Part shown: positions 1 to 12,019 of the stretch, one piece after another
How positions within the stretch are numbered: position 1 is the stretch's first letter
Layout of the letters: the number at the start of each line of letters is the position of its first letter
Assembly: GCF_001638985.1 (NCBI RefSeq)
Contig: NW_017265187.1
Span: forward strand, 513,104 to 577,103
Length of the DNA stretch: 64,000 nucleotides
Source: Phycomyces blakesleeanus NRRL 1555(-)
Taxonomy: Eukaryota > Mucoromycota > Mucoromycetes > Mucorales > Phycomycetaceae
Direction: 5' to 3'
Notes under the pieces: generated by a model
Told to the model about the DNA's origin: nothing
What the model saw: only the letters and a program-made list of their open reading frames with translations
Database searches by the model: none
Made by a program: the position numbers and the translations under genes

Positions 1-690
1 TCTATCAGAAATATATTTTTCTTTATGATGCTATTGGACTTAAGTATCTATGTTATTGCATTTGTTTCAATTTCTTCCTTGAAATTTTTTTATATGTAAT
101 AATTATTAAATCTCCGCTAAATGTAGGAAAAAATGTGTGCTCCTAAAGCTTGGCCACTTTCTTGATCACATGACTTTCCATTTTAAAATAAATATTTTCA
201 TGTACTGCCTATGGGAGCTGTGATATTTCAGGTACAAAACAATAGAAAAATAAAATATTTGATAATAGAGATGTATAGAAATACTTTGAGACTGTATATT
301 AGTTGTCTTTATTCATAAATAAAAAGTGTCTCTTTTTATAAGAAAACACAATCTGCTCTTGTCATTACGTCTTAGTTTTTTAAGGCTTTCTTCCTTTACT
401 ATATTTGGTTATTAGAGTGTATTTACTGCTTAACTAGTGTTGGTGTTACAATTATGACATCAAGTCATAAATCGTACTTCTTTAGCTCTTAGCTATTCTT
501 TTCTCTTTTATACTAGAGCTTTAGGACTTCCTACTAAATTAGCTCTATATTGATCTGACACAGTTTACCTGGCAGTATGATATAATTATCTTAACAATCT
601 TTAAGATATTATCTACAGTACTAACTATAATAATTATTGAGCTAATTACTTAATTGTTTATATATATTTTATACTGACAAGATGATAGCT
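1..690. other. AT-rich stretch without a gene
   Basis: No open reading frame with protein-like composition, no RNA gene and no repeat that I could match elsewhere in the window. It may hold the missing end of the adjacent LTR fragment, but I could not align it. Confidence 0.5.
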
Positions 691-699
691 ACTATGCTA

Positions 700-1216
700 T
701 CCCAATATGAATATGCTTTTATATGTGATAAATCTAACATCAGAGTGTCTGGATCACCACAGTAATCTTTATCACAATGAGTCATCTTCCAGAAGTATTA
801 TTCTTCTGGAAAGATCTGGAAAGACCAATTGATATGATACTTCTCTAGTCAGATCAGTCCAAGAGTTTTGGTAAAGAAGAGCATTTATGCTATTGATAAT
901 ATTTTACTATTCTGACTCAGAAACTCAGATAATGTTTCATAATATTAAATAGTTGTAGTTGTAATCTCTCAATTAAATATTTGTCTAATAAAAGAAATAT
1001 GTAGACAAAATATAATGGTGCCATATATATAATGTATATGAATTTGTATATCTCATGTTATAGTAATAATAATAAATAATCAATTATGTATATAATGATC
1101 TGTGTATTAGATAATATCATAAAGGGAGATCCGTTTTACTAGAATAGCTAAGGATATTATTTTATCCTTCAGTCTTACTCTCAGATTCAGCAGTAATCAA
1201 TACTTATTCACAACAG
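700..1216 (-). mobile_element. Decayed solo LTR, related to the chromovirus LTR
   Basis: The reverse complement matches the 631-bp LTR at 19518-20148. It begins TGTTGTGAATAAGTATTG at its right edge, then shares the AGTAAGACTGAAGGATAAAA block, the GGATCTCCCTTTATGATATT block and the LTR's internal AGTCAGATCAGTCC stretch. Similarity fades left of about 760, and the CACAACA end is not recognisable. Many substitutions separate it from the two identical LTRs of the chromovirus, so it is an older insertion. No internal region is attached. Confidence 0.75.
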
Positions 1217-1427
1217 CGGTATTCGAAGTTAATAACTGAGAAAGAGAAATATTGGCCTTAGATTATTCATTTCTTATGGCAGACTACAAGAATCGATCCC
1301 CTAATATAGTAAAATTGTGTAACACGACAGAGTATAGAAACAATAATTTTTTATGTGACTTAGTTTTGATTTAAGATTACCCTCAAAGCACTTCTTTTAC
1401 TTCTTCCAAAACAAACTTTATTATAAG

Positions 1428-3554
1428 ATGGGTTGTAAAAGTGCTCACTCTAAAATTGTTTTTAAGTGTACTCAAATCAATGGTGAAAAGTTTTGTATTG
1501 AATCCACAGTTATATCTAGTGTTACCAAAAATACACCTGCAGAGAATGAACTTTCAGAAGAACATTTTGTAGAGGAGAACAACTGGGAACTTCTCAATTT
1601 GGACATAGATATGATGATTGACTGTTGTAACAAAAGCTTTTTGATATGGATACCTGACGCAGGAAAAGACTTGTGAGCACTTTACAGAAGAAACTCTGCA
1701 ACCTCAATGAAAAGACAAAAGAGAAAAGCAAAGGAAGAACTTAAAGCAAGCAAAGACAAAAAGGTCAGAACACTTGCTGATTTTGGTTTTGCAGTCCCTG
1801 CTCTACCAGATGTATTGGTAGCCAAGCCTCTGGTTGTACAAAAACCAAACAAGGATCAAATAAATAAAAAACTTCGTGCTACTTTTGAGTTACTTTCTGA
1901 AAAAGTAAACTCTCAATTGGTTTCAAACAGTGATATGAACCAATCCTTCTATTTCAAAACCAGCAAGTATATCACTGTAAAAGACTATATAAGATAACTT
2001 TTGGATGACACTAAAAAGATTGAAGCATCTAAAAGAGCAGCAGAGATTCTTTAGAACTAACCTTCCAGGTTCTGTAGAGAAACAGTTTGTGCTTGGGCAA
2101 AAGAACTTCTTGAGTTTGGAAGAATTTCAGAACACTAACAAGGGAAAGACACTAAGCGCCCATATATTGTTAATGACAAAGACCTAAAGAAAAAGATGCT
2201 GGTTTGGCTCCGTGCCCAGAAACCAGAAAGAAGAACAGTCATTGAGCTGAAGAAGTATCTTAACAAGACCCTTTTCCCTGCGTGCCTGCATGTAAAAGGA
2301 AACACTGCCACTAGTACGGCGTGGAAATGTATGAGAGCATGGGGGTATGTCCACCATAAGAATAATTAAGATATTTATTTTGATGGACATGAGAGAGCTG
2401 ATGTTGTCAAATATTGTCATGTATGAGCAAAAAGAATGATGACATACAAGGAGTATATGTCAGACTTTATGGGCAAAAATGAAGAGATTGAGATATCACC
2501 TCTTCTTTTAGAAAACCAGAAGAAGCTAGTGATGGTAACTCATGACAAGTCCACCTTCTATGCCCACGATGGAAAGGTGGACATGTGGCTTGAGAAAGGT
2601 GAAAGATATATTCGTAAAAAGGGTCAGGGTTGTGCTCTTATAGTGAGCAAGCTCCAGTGTGCTTGCCACGGCACCATGCGAGTGTAGGGATAAGTCTCCT
2701 GTAGAATCTTTAGTGTTAGTGCTGCGTATGAAAGTTACTGGACAAGCAAAGACATGCTTGACCAGCTGAAGAACCATGCTATCCCTCTGTTCAAAAGCTT
2801 GCATGAGGGATGCACTGGTGTCTTTATTTTCGATCAAAGCAGCAATCACAAAGTATATGCCACGGATGTCTTGGTTGCTACCCACATGATTCTAAAGCCA
2901 AAGGTCGTTTCTGAAAATGACAAGTTCGTTTTCAAAGATACAACGTTTTTGAAGGATGGATGTATCATCCCTCAATTGTTTTATGAGACAGTCTTTGAAG
3001 TTGGAAGGAAAAGAAAGGGGTCAGTGGAGAAGAGACAGTTTGTTGGCGTCCAGCAGATCCTTCAGAAGCATGGACTGTAGATGGAACTCGATCCATCCAA
3101 TCTTTCTAGAAGATGAAGAATGAACTGCAATAGAGAAGAAGCAGAGAACCACTGTTGCTGTGCCTGTTACCTCTTGACCTCTCAGCCCGACTTTTCTGGA
3201 CAGAAGACAGCTATTTAAGAGGTGGTGGAAGAGGCAGATCACATATTTGAGCTGTACCCCAAGTTCCATTGTGAATGCAATTGGATCGAGTATTACTAGG
3301 GTGCAGCCACACGTGTGGCTTGCCTAAACTGCGATTATTCTTTCAAGTCATTAGAAAAGAATCTCACGTCTTTCTTGGACAGTGCCTCTCCTGTGGCTGG
3401 TTCTCCTTCCATGATCAAGAGATTTTATAAAAAGACTTGGAGATATATTGAAGCTTACAGCAAGTTTTTGGATGCTAAGGATGCTGATGCTGAGGTGAAG
3501 AAATTCATCTTAAGAATAAGTAAATCTCACTGCAGCATTGGTATCCATGATTAA
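1428..3554 (+). pseudogene. DDE-superfamily transposase, dead copy A
   Basis: This is a remnant of a cut-and-paste transposase. Visible parts in order are: a Lys-rich N-terminal region (about 1707-1800), a helical segment with KIEAS, the block WKCMRAWGYVHHKNN, the catalytic-core start THDKSTFYAHDGKVDMW with KKGQG (about 2536-2630), VFIFDQSSNHKVYATD (about 2818-2870), and a C-terminal block with the dipeptide CNCDYSF (about 3318-3554). This DDE type is common in fungal genomes and I place it near Tc1/mariner, without certainty. The frame is closed by many stops. Compared with copy B (17413-19319), several sit where B has Trp or Gln: EH-stop-QGK against DHQQGK, KNN-stop against KNNQ, and HV-stop-AKR against HAWATR. 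Others are shared by both copies. It lies 211 bp from the LTR fragment and directly beside a pogo fragment into which it seems to have inserted. It is non-functional. Confidence 0.8.
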
Positions 3555-3737
3555 AAATAATAAAAAAATAAAAATTTATAATTTATAATATAAAATGCAA
3601 TGTCTATGTATAAATTTCAATATTTTGGATTTTTTCTTAAAGTCTAGCGGTCTTTCAATAGTGCTTTTTGCAATCGGTGTTTTAAATAAGAAAGTTGGCC
3701 CTAAATCCAAAATTTCTGATTTAAAAGAAAATACATC
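3555..3737 (+). other. 3' flank of DDE element copy A
   Basis: This AT-rich flank aligns (reverse complement) with 17248-17412, downstream of copy B, including CTATGTATAA, CTAGCGG and ATCGGTGTTTTAAAT. Homology between the copies ends at about 3737/17248. I take that as the element's 3' end, although I could not match it to an inverted repeat at the other end. Confidence 0.5.
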
Positions 3738-4204
3738 ATAATAAAAACTTTTATAAAAAACAAAACGAATTAGAATTATATTTATATTTTTCAAGTGAAT
3801 AATCTTTACTAAACAATTAATAAATGAAGCTTTATAAAAATATAGCACACATAGTCTTATTTTATTTCTGAAAAAAATGAAAAAAAAAATTTAGAAAAAT
3901 TAAGCTAGATGACAACTTAATAACCCAGTGTTTGGTATGAAAACTTAACTTACTTGACATTGATGTCAATTAAAAAATCATAAAAAGTTTGAATTAAAAA
4001 AAATTTAAACCAAACTTTAACTATATTGCTCTCATATGATTGGCTAATTTTTTTTCCTTAAGAATTCAAGGCCAAAAATTTTTGTGAAAGTGAAATTAAT
4101 GAGAATCATGAAAGTTAAGCCCTATTTTTTAAGTTATGTCTTCAGAGCCTTGAAATTATTGAAGCATGAAATTAAAGGGGCATTAAATTATCAATGGACC
4201 ACTG
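3738..4204 (+). mobile_element. Terminal fragment of a pogo-like element
   Basis: This is the reverse complement of the left ~470 bp of the complete pogo element (7861-8335). Shared blocks include GGCTAATTTTTTTTCC, the AACCCAGTGTTTGG block and the motif near its outer end that reads GGACCACTG followed by TA at 4205-4206. It is cut on its left by the end of DDE element copy A, and the rest of the pogo copy is not visible. This is the older of the two pogo copies, with scattered substitutions. Confidence 0.75.
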
Positions 4205-4206
4205 TA

Positions 4207-5830
4207 AAGCCAAAGAAAAAATATAAAAAGTAAACTAACAAAAATAAGCTTGCTCTAATATAAGAGTACCCAAATCTCTACATGACTGCTTGTCCAGAGT
4301 ATCTGTCCAAAAGAACTCGTATACAATTATCAAAAGAATAAACTTGTTATTAAGCTGTGTCTGTTATTTGGCTATATAATTTAAAATGTTCTTCATACCT
4401 CTGCAAACTCTTACAACAAATCTTACATATATGTTTTCTTTAGCATATTATTGACGTAGTAAACACATTAGATTATTCTTTTGATATACTTATTTTAATA
4501 AAATAAGCTCAAATACAAATAAATGTAACATAAATTTTCTTAAATACTAGTAAAATCTTAGAAATAAAACATAATATATAAAGAAAATATTAAAATAAAT
4601 ATTGTATTGACCAATTATTCTTAAAAATGTATGTTAATAAGATTATTATGATTGTTTTTTCTCTCTTATCACAACTATTGTCTCCCTATTCTAAGTTGAT
4701 GAATAATTTAAACACCAATATAACAATTTTGCTACTTTTGATATACATTATTTAAAGCCAGATAGCAAGCTCTCTAATGATTGGAAGGAGGTGTACATGA
4801 TGAGAAAAATCTAACACCACAGCAGATTTTTTTGTGTAATCTTGTTTCTTAAAAGGATTCTTATATATGGGGCGAATTTTGCCCATAACAGGAAATTCAT
4901 TTTTTTGGGGGACTGAAAAGTGGGGGGATGGGGGGACTACTCTCGGCCAATAGATTTCGATTAAAAAATGTACTGCACAATTTCAAAAATGGTTCAAATT
5001 TTTAATTTGTTTCAAATAATTTTGGGTTATAAAAAATTTATTTTTTATTTTCAAAAAAAATTAGGCTAAAAAAAAGCTTGACTGGACCATAAAATCCACA
5101 GGCAGTAGCACACCAGTATATCCATACCACTAGAAACACTAGTAGTATAACTGTTTGTACTTATGCCTGTAAATTATGCAATCGGTTTGCTGCAAACTAC
5201 TATGTCTAGCTAATCCAAGAGACCCGGTGCCAGAAATTCCAATAAACCCAAAGAGCATAAAGATTTGAATTTTGAGAAAAGCTAAAGCAGAAGAACTAAT
5301 AATTAGTAATTAAACTTAGTTATATATATTTAACAGAATTTTACCTTTGACTCTATTAAGGCATTTGCAATAAAAGGCAGCCAAATCTCTGCAAGTGAGG
5401 AGTAAATAGTTAGTCTTCTGTTGCTTTGTAAGAGGAACATGTAGTTATTACCTCTTTATTGATTTACTGAGATGATGAAAAACTAATTTATAAACTAGAA
5501 TTGTATGATTAATAAACACAATGACATAAAAAACTTTGATAGCATAAATACCTTTGAGCTTACGGTCTTTAAGCAAAATTCTACTTCTATAAATACTATA
5601 AGCATACTGGAATATCTTACAAATGGAAGCTCATGCAAATAATAAATATTTTGTGGAAAAGTAAAATGAAAAAGAAGACAAAAACATGTGATATTTTCTT
5701 AAAAGAAAAGAAGTAAAAAAAATTCTAATTGGTCCGCTGACATTAAATATCGATCTTTCCACATTTTATAAATTCAATTATTTTCGCAAAGTCATTTTCC
5801 CCCCTTTGTTTTTACAATCAATTTACTATT
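4207..5830. other. AT-rich stretch without a gene
   Basis: No coding region was found. It contains a G-rich patch near 4910-4945 and the small inverted repeat TATGGGGCGAATTTTGCCCATA (about 4867), with no recognised function. It probably includes the 5' end of the Plavaka-like element, whose terminal repeat I could not identify. Confidence 0.5.
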
Positions 5831-7860
5831 ATGCAAAAGAATACAAGACAAGAAACATATAAAATCGTTAAGACTCGCCTCCCTAAAAGGCAAGGCGAAC
5901 TTAACTTTAGCATCAATTCAGGTGTTTTTACCTGCTCTGAATGCGAAAAAGAGTTTGAAAAGTCTTGGCTACTGAAAAGACATTCGAAGGTTCACCATAT
6001 AAGTAATCAAATAGCAACCAATACTGTACTCGACAAACCCGAGCAGGCCGAATTGATAGTCAAGAACACTATTCCGGATGTTAATGCATTTGATTACTCG
6101 AGTGATGAAGATGACTCCTCTAGTATTGGGGATGAAGAAGACAACATTGTAGACGAGGAAAACGATATTGTCAATAACTTCTTTGATATTAAAATGAACA
6201 GTAATCCAGTTTTCAACGCGTTCTCTGACATGTTTTCTTCTGCTGCTGCTGCTGATGAGGTATCAATGACTGATGATGACTCTGAGATCCCGGAAGAAGT
6301 CTTTGAGACAATTGGCGCTGTAAATGACCCTACAAGCTGTTATCCTTTTCGCAATCTTCAAACCATGATCCTTTTCGCTTTTATTGATGTTGATAATGAC
6401 ATGATCTCCTAGCAAATGTTGAAGAAGATACTGCTTGCGATGAACTTGGTCATTAAGATCCAGCAAGAAACTCCCATAGGAAGAACATTTAGGTTACCTC
6501 GTTTGGATGCTCTTTTAAATTATCAGGCAAGAAAGAAGTCCAAGATGCCTGTCTTTCCTTCACAAAGAATATCAGTACCTGAATCAAACAGGAACGCATT
6601 TGCCCACATTAACCTTCTGTCCGACCACTTGAGATTTCTTATGGCAAACCCAAAGAAATCCAAGTTGATCTTGTCCATGCCCGATTGTACCCCAAACCAA
6701 TCGATCTGTTTGGAACAAGGTGAAAAGTGGAGAACCCACCATCTCTTTCAGCAGCCTATGCACACTGTAAATGGTATAGATGTCTGGTTTGGAAACATCA
6801 TTTACTTGAAGGCAAACGATTGCAGTATTCGCTTTTTGGTTGAATCGTTCCACACAGCAAATAAAAACATTTTTGCGAGAGGGTATCTGATCAGAGCGAT
6901 TTCGATTATATGCTATGGCGTTGAGGTTGCTGTTACCGATCTTAGAGTAGAGCAGATCTCTCACGTTGACACCACTCCTGTTGAAAGAGATCACTACTAT
7001 AGTATCTCAAGTAGCCTTACCAGATTGAGTCCTGCTCATGACTTTCTTCTTTTTGGAGTTCATCCAATGAAGAAGCCTATGCCTCTTTCTGTTTTGCCCA
7101 GTAATGTAGATTGCGATGCAGTATTTTACAAAGTTAGGATTGTTTCAATCATCCTTTTTACAGATGACACTTCCAGAAATCGTTCAAAGCAGTACAATCC
7201 GTTTGAAAGCTGGTTAATGAGATGCACTGCCTTGCCTTTTAAGGATTGAAATTCAATAGCAAACATCCAGTTTCTTTCTACAATCCCTTAGAAAGATGGT
7301 GCAAATGGTATGTCTCTTCTGCCAGCAATCGTTGATGACTTTAAGAAACTTGAGAAAGGTGTAAAAATGTTCTCCACTGAAGACAATGAGTATGTTCCAG
7401 TTGTTGCTCCCATCCTTTGGATTGAGACTGACATGCCATGTCATTTGGAACTTTGCAGATTGCTTGGGCTGGCCACCACATTTCCTTGCAGAAGATGCTA
7501 CATCGAACTTAGACGTGCAAAAGACTTTGTGAAGGACTTGTCCTACTTCTGTGAGTGCCATGAGAGACGAACTCAAGAGCACTATGTTCTTGCAAACTCG
7601 TCACCTGGCAGAGACACTGAGATCCCAAATGCTCCGAAAATTGGAATGAACACGCCTGCAAACGAGATAAGCTTTAGAGATCATTTGACTGGCTGCTTAT
7701 TAGAATTGCAGTCGTTTGATTCAGAAAAGGATACACCAGTGGAAATCCTCCACACGATACTTTTTGGTGTTGCAAAGTATATGGTGATTGACTTGGTTAA
7801 GGTCGTGCTTAAGAATGACACAGTCACAATAGCAAGACTTTCAGAATTCTTGACAGATTA

Positions 7861-7882
7861 CAGTGGTCCCTCAATAATTTCA
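7861..7882 (+). repeat. Left terminal inverted repeat of pogo element
   Basis: 22 bp beginning CAGTGGTCCCTCAATAAT, an exact reverse complement of 10702-10723, preceded by TA. A copy of the shorter motif TTCAATAATTTCAAG recurs just inside each end and may be a sub-terminal transposase site. Confidence 0.93.
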
Positions 7883-8512
7883 CGCCCCTTTAATTTCATG
7901 CTTCGATAATTTCAAGGCTCTGAAGACCTAACTCGAAAAATAGGGCTTAACTTTCACGATTCTTGTTAATTTCACTTTCACAAAATTTTTTGGCCTTGAA
8001 TCCTTAAAGAAAAAAAAATTAGCCAATCAGACGAGAGCAATATAGTTACAGTTTGGTTTAATTTTTTTTTAATTCTAGCTTTTCACGATTTTGTAATTGA
8101 TATCAATGTCAAGTGCGTTAAGTTTTCATGCCAAACACTGGGTTATCAAGTTGTCATCTAGCTTACTTTTTTTAAAATTTTTTTTTTCATTTTTTTTTCA
8201 GAAATAAAATAAAACTATATGTGCTATATTTTGATTAAGTTTCATTTATTAATTGTTTAGTAAAAATTATTTACTTGAAAAATATAAATATAACTCTAAT
8301 TTGTTTTGTTATAAAAGTTTTTATTATAGATTTTATTATTTCTATCTGTCATTACTATTTATTGTTATTTGCAATTGTTACTATTTACAAACATATTACG
8401 AAATCAAGCTTTGAGTGTACTTGGCTGCTAACTTTTTTTTTCTATTTTTAAATGAAGAAAAATATATTTCTTATAGAAAATTGTTTTTATTTTATTTGAA
8501 AAAGAATAAATT

Positions 8513-10331
8513 TTAAAAAGACTTGAAGAAGCTGGTGACTTTAGTTTGCTTTGAGTTCGTGGTTTTCTGGAACTTGTTTCGAAGGCCTTCAACCTTACTG
8601 ACCAAGTCTCTGTCAATATCTTCATCTTCCAAGATATCCAAAAGTGTGCAAACACACTCAAACATTTCCGAAGCAGAATAAGTTCTCTTAAAAGAAACTG
8701 CTGATTCCACTTCAGCAGTTTCTTCATTGCTGTTGATGGCTGCATTTTCGTCGGCATCATATTCTTCCATCACAATATCTGCAATCTCATTTTCATTGAC
8801 CACTCTATGAGTGCATTGTCTCTTATAGAGTGGATCAGACTCATTTGTTGGGCAATCTTCCAGAGACAGAAGACCTGATCCAGCAATCTTGTCCAGGGTT
8901 TCTTGTAAACCCTCGATGAGAACCTTTTCAGCCAGACTTTGCTGAATCATAGCCTGGTTTACATATATAAATTATATTTAGAATATTAAGAAAGTGGAAT
9001 TGAAAGATTATACTACTATTATGACCAATAAATTGCTTTACTACTACCTTCACTATCTTCGTCGTCAATAAAGCAAAAGATTGTTGCATTCCAGCAGTTC
9101 TCAATAGTCTTTGCCAAGACAGATTCCCAAGCCTCTCTTATCCATTTCATGGCCCACAATTGATCAATTTCAAAGATTTTATCAATTGGCCCAATTTTAT
9201 CTTGATTGCCATTTTGAATCATGCCAATGTATTGATATGCCTTGCCATACTGCTTACACTTGAAATAAGCCTTGAATGCCCAAATAATATTACCATTCAA
9301 TGGCTGAAGGTGGAAAGTGGTGTTTGGTGGCAAAAAAAGAAGCTCGATGTTTGTAGGTGTATAATCAACTATATAACCAGATAAATTGTTGAGAATCAAA
9401 AGAACTTTGTGCTTTTGAGCTTTCATGGCATGATCAAAGCGACAGAGAAAAACATGAAAGATCGATCTTGTCATCCAAGCATTGCTATTGTAATGATACA
9501 TGGAGAATCCATGATCACTTGCTTCTTGCTTCTTGTTGTTCTTGTTGAAGCAGTTTGGTCTTCTTGCATGCCCAATCATCAGTATATCGGACTACTTGTC
9601 CGTTCCGTCCGCATTACACAAGAGACCTACAGTCAGGCGCTTCTTGTTATCTTTCCAACCAGAAAATTTCTGGTGAGAAATTGTTGTTCTTGGTGGGGCA
9701 GCATAAAAGAGTGCTGTTTCATCAAAGTTATATATGTCACGAGCACTATATCCCTCTATCTTCTCTTTGATGGCAGCCTTGTCAATCTGAAGCAATTCTA
9801 TATCAGTAGAACCAGCCTCACCATGAATTCGATTCATTTTAATGCAATGACGCTTTCCAAACTTCTCCATCCAGCCTTGAGAAGCACTAAAGTTTTTAAC
9901 GCCTATTCTTTCAGCAAAAATAGTAGCTTTAGTCTTAATCAATTCCCAAGTGATGGGAATCTGATTATTTTCAGCAATGTTGATCCAAAGAATCACTGCT
10001 TCTTCAATTTGCTATAGTTGTGTGACAATATAATAAGGTTAATTTTATTTTTTATATGGAGCAAAAATGCATAATGTTGAGATATATTACATACAGGCCA
10101 TTTCCCCTTTCTAACATGCTTTCTGTTTTTTACGTCGGCTTGCATTATCAAGCCCTGGTCTCCTCTCTTCAAAATCTTCAAGATTGTAGAAGCATCAGGA
10201 GCTTTTTGAAGGCCAAAGGTTTCCTTTGCCCATTCAGCCAATTGGGGGTTACTCATAGATGGCTTTTTCTTTTTAATATCACAAATCTCAAGGTGATTTG
10301 CAATATTAAGTGAAATGTTTTTTTTGCCCAT
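8513..10331 (-). pseudogene. pogo-like transposase
   Basis: Three exons are inferred: 10095-10331, 9048-10011 and 8513-8953. The first intron has a GTATGT donor and a CTATAG acceptor. Exon 1 encodes a Psq/homeodomain-like helix-turn-helix (QLAEWAKETFG). Exon 2 carries a CENP-B/Tc5-type second DNA-binding domain (GWMEKFGKRH) and then the DDE domain: YNFDETALFYA gives the first Asp, but the second motif reads LLILNNLSG where the family has LDN, and the third reads PLNGNII where it has PLDAGII, so two catalytic Asp have become Asn. A TAG stop at 9589-9591 also breaks exon 2. The C-terminal exon is acidic and ends QTKVTSFFKSF, a perfect PCNA-interacting (PIP) box pattern. The gene is inactive. 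Confidence 0.82.
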
Positions 10332-10701
10332 TTTTATTGTTTAGTTCTGGATTTGATAGATTTCATTAAAGTATCAAAAAAAATTGAAAATGATATTAGA
10401 TAAGCATTATATAATAAGCTAAAAGCATACCAAAAAGCTGTTATTTTTTGATTGAATAAGAATTTGAAACAATAATTAGTTACGAGACAGGGGGGTAGAA
10501 AACAGTAATGCAGCCTGGGGTTATATTTAACTAGAATGAATTTAAACAGAGGATTGAAGCACATCGAATCATTACTTGATATATTTTTTTTCTATTAAAG
10601 AATAATGTAAACTCCGCCCATAGTTTGGCGGAAAATATATACTCCGAACTCATTAATTTCACTCTTCAATAATTTCAAGACGCCTGGCCTTCCTTAGACC
10701 T

Positions 10702-10723
10702 TGAAATTATTGAGGGACCACTG
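10702..10723 (-). repeat. Right terminal inverted repeat of pogo element
   Basis: 22 bp, the exact reverse complement of 7861-7882, ending CCACTG and followed by TA at 10724-10725. Confidence 0.93.
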
Positions 10724-11704
10724 TACACGCGATCAACTGGTCTATCAAGAAAGTTCACCCAAAACTTGAGACATAGTGGTTCATTTGTCAGTAGAGATTT
10801 CAAGGTTCTGCTTCAAATACTTCCTGTAATTCTGATTACAGAATTCTCTGGAAATCATGAGCTAGACCTTGTAATACTATGCTTTGTTGAACTTGGCCGA
10901 TTGTGTTCTCTGGTATTCATTCGTTAGGTGACATCAGACTTTGATAACTATATTATCAGAGTAGATAATGCAGTGAAGTGCTTGATCAGAGCATTATTTG
11001 ACTATGATAAAGGAACCAAGAATGAGCTCCACAAGGCATATTGCACCAAGCTGAAAGTTCATTACTTGACACATCTCAAGGAAAATATAATTCGTTTTGG
11101 CCCAGCTCTCAATTATGAAACAGAAAAGGGCAAACAGTTCAATAAGCACATTTGCGAACATCTGTTTCATACGAATCGCCAAAACACTTCCAGGGATGTT
11201 TGCCTAAAGTTTGCAAAGCAGGTAGCATTGCAACATGTAATTGACAGCGGGTTGTGGATTAATAGCTCTGGCAATTGAGAGAAGTCTGGAACTGGAATAG
11301 AGAGGTTCATTAAGGACAACAATAAATCTTTGTTCTATTACACCTTCTTTGGCGGCTCAAGAGAGCTAAAGGACAACAATGACACTAGAGATATTGAAGA
11401 TGATGCCGTCCAAAACAACAGTTTTGGCGCGTTTGTTTTTAAAGATGATCCAATCTCTCGCCCTCGTATAGGACTTGTCTCAGGCTCTGTTGTTAAGTTT
11501 CTTAGCATTGTTCCTCGTACGGATAATGTCAGAAACAATAACTATGCCAAGGCTGTAATGACAGGTGAGCATTCTGATGTTGCTAACATGAATCTCGTTT
11601 GTAAGTCAGATTTGCACATTTTCCACAACCTATTTTACATTGTAAATTTGAGCAAGTTCGGTTCCTACTGGTTCATTTTCAATAATATTCTTTTTGATGA
11701 ATAA

Positions 11705-12019
11705 AATGATGCTACTTCTTTATTATTATTATAATTATTATTTGAACCTTCTGTTTTCTTCTTCTCAACATCAATTTTTTTGCGTAATTTCTGTGAAGTC
11801 ATTTTTTGGTTACTCAAACCAACCCCCAACTTTCCTTAATAAATCCTTTGTCTCACTTGAACACTTTCTGACTTCCCTAACAGTTTTTTTTCTTACTTTA
11901 AAAGCCCACAAGTAGTACTGAACTTAATTTTATCCTTTATTCGGATGAAAAAAATTAAGTATGAAAACAAATTATAATATTTGGCCTCTAAGCCAATCAT
12001 ATTGCTTAGGTGCCAATTT
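11705..12019. other. Convergent intergenic gap of the Plavaka-like element
   Basis: T-rich sequence between the ends of two facing genes. No gene seen. Confidence 0.5.

Larger units (their letters stand above)
7861..10723 (-). mobile_element. Complete pogo-like DNA transposon
   Basis: The element is bounded by perfect 22-bp terminal inverted repeats beginning CAGTGGTCCCTCAATAAT and flanked on both sides by TA (7859-7860 and 10724-10725), the target duplication of Tc1/mariner/pogo elements. It sits inside the Plavaka-like gene. Insert plus duplicated TA is 2865 bp, a multiple of three, so host codons on both sides share a frame and read ...FLTDY then TRSTG... when it is removed. It carries one transposase gene on the minus strand. 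About 230 bp without a gene follow the transposase start on the right, and about 630 bp lie to its left. Confidence 0.93.
5831..11704 (+). pseudogene. Plavaka-like transposase, interrupted by a pogo element
   Basis: This is a CACTA-related cut-and-paste transposase. The N-terminus has a C2H2 zinc finger (CSECEKEF with HSKVHH, about 5935-5997) followed by an acidic linker. The core has TPVERDHYYS, PAHDFLLFG, FTDDTSRNRSKQYNPFESW (about 7165-7215) and ETDMPCHLELC with a CRRCY pair; the DDTSGN-SK motif is characteristic of the Plavaka family. The whole gene stays in one frame from 5831 to 11704, about 1000 codons once the pogo insertion at 7861-10723 is removed. Five in-frame stops interrupt it: 6410 TAG, 7247 TGA, 7289 TAG, 10925 TAG and 11276 TGA. 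Each could come from CAG or CGA by one C-to-T change, and there is no frameshift. It faces a second gene ending at 12020. It is dead but well preserved. Confidence 0.75.

Noticed and set aside
10334..10564. 76-codon frame upstream of the pogo transposase
   Set aside because: It lies in the element's non-coding flank, shows no similarity to DNA-binding domains and has an ordinary AT-rich composition.
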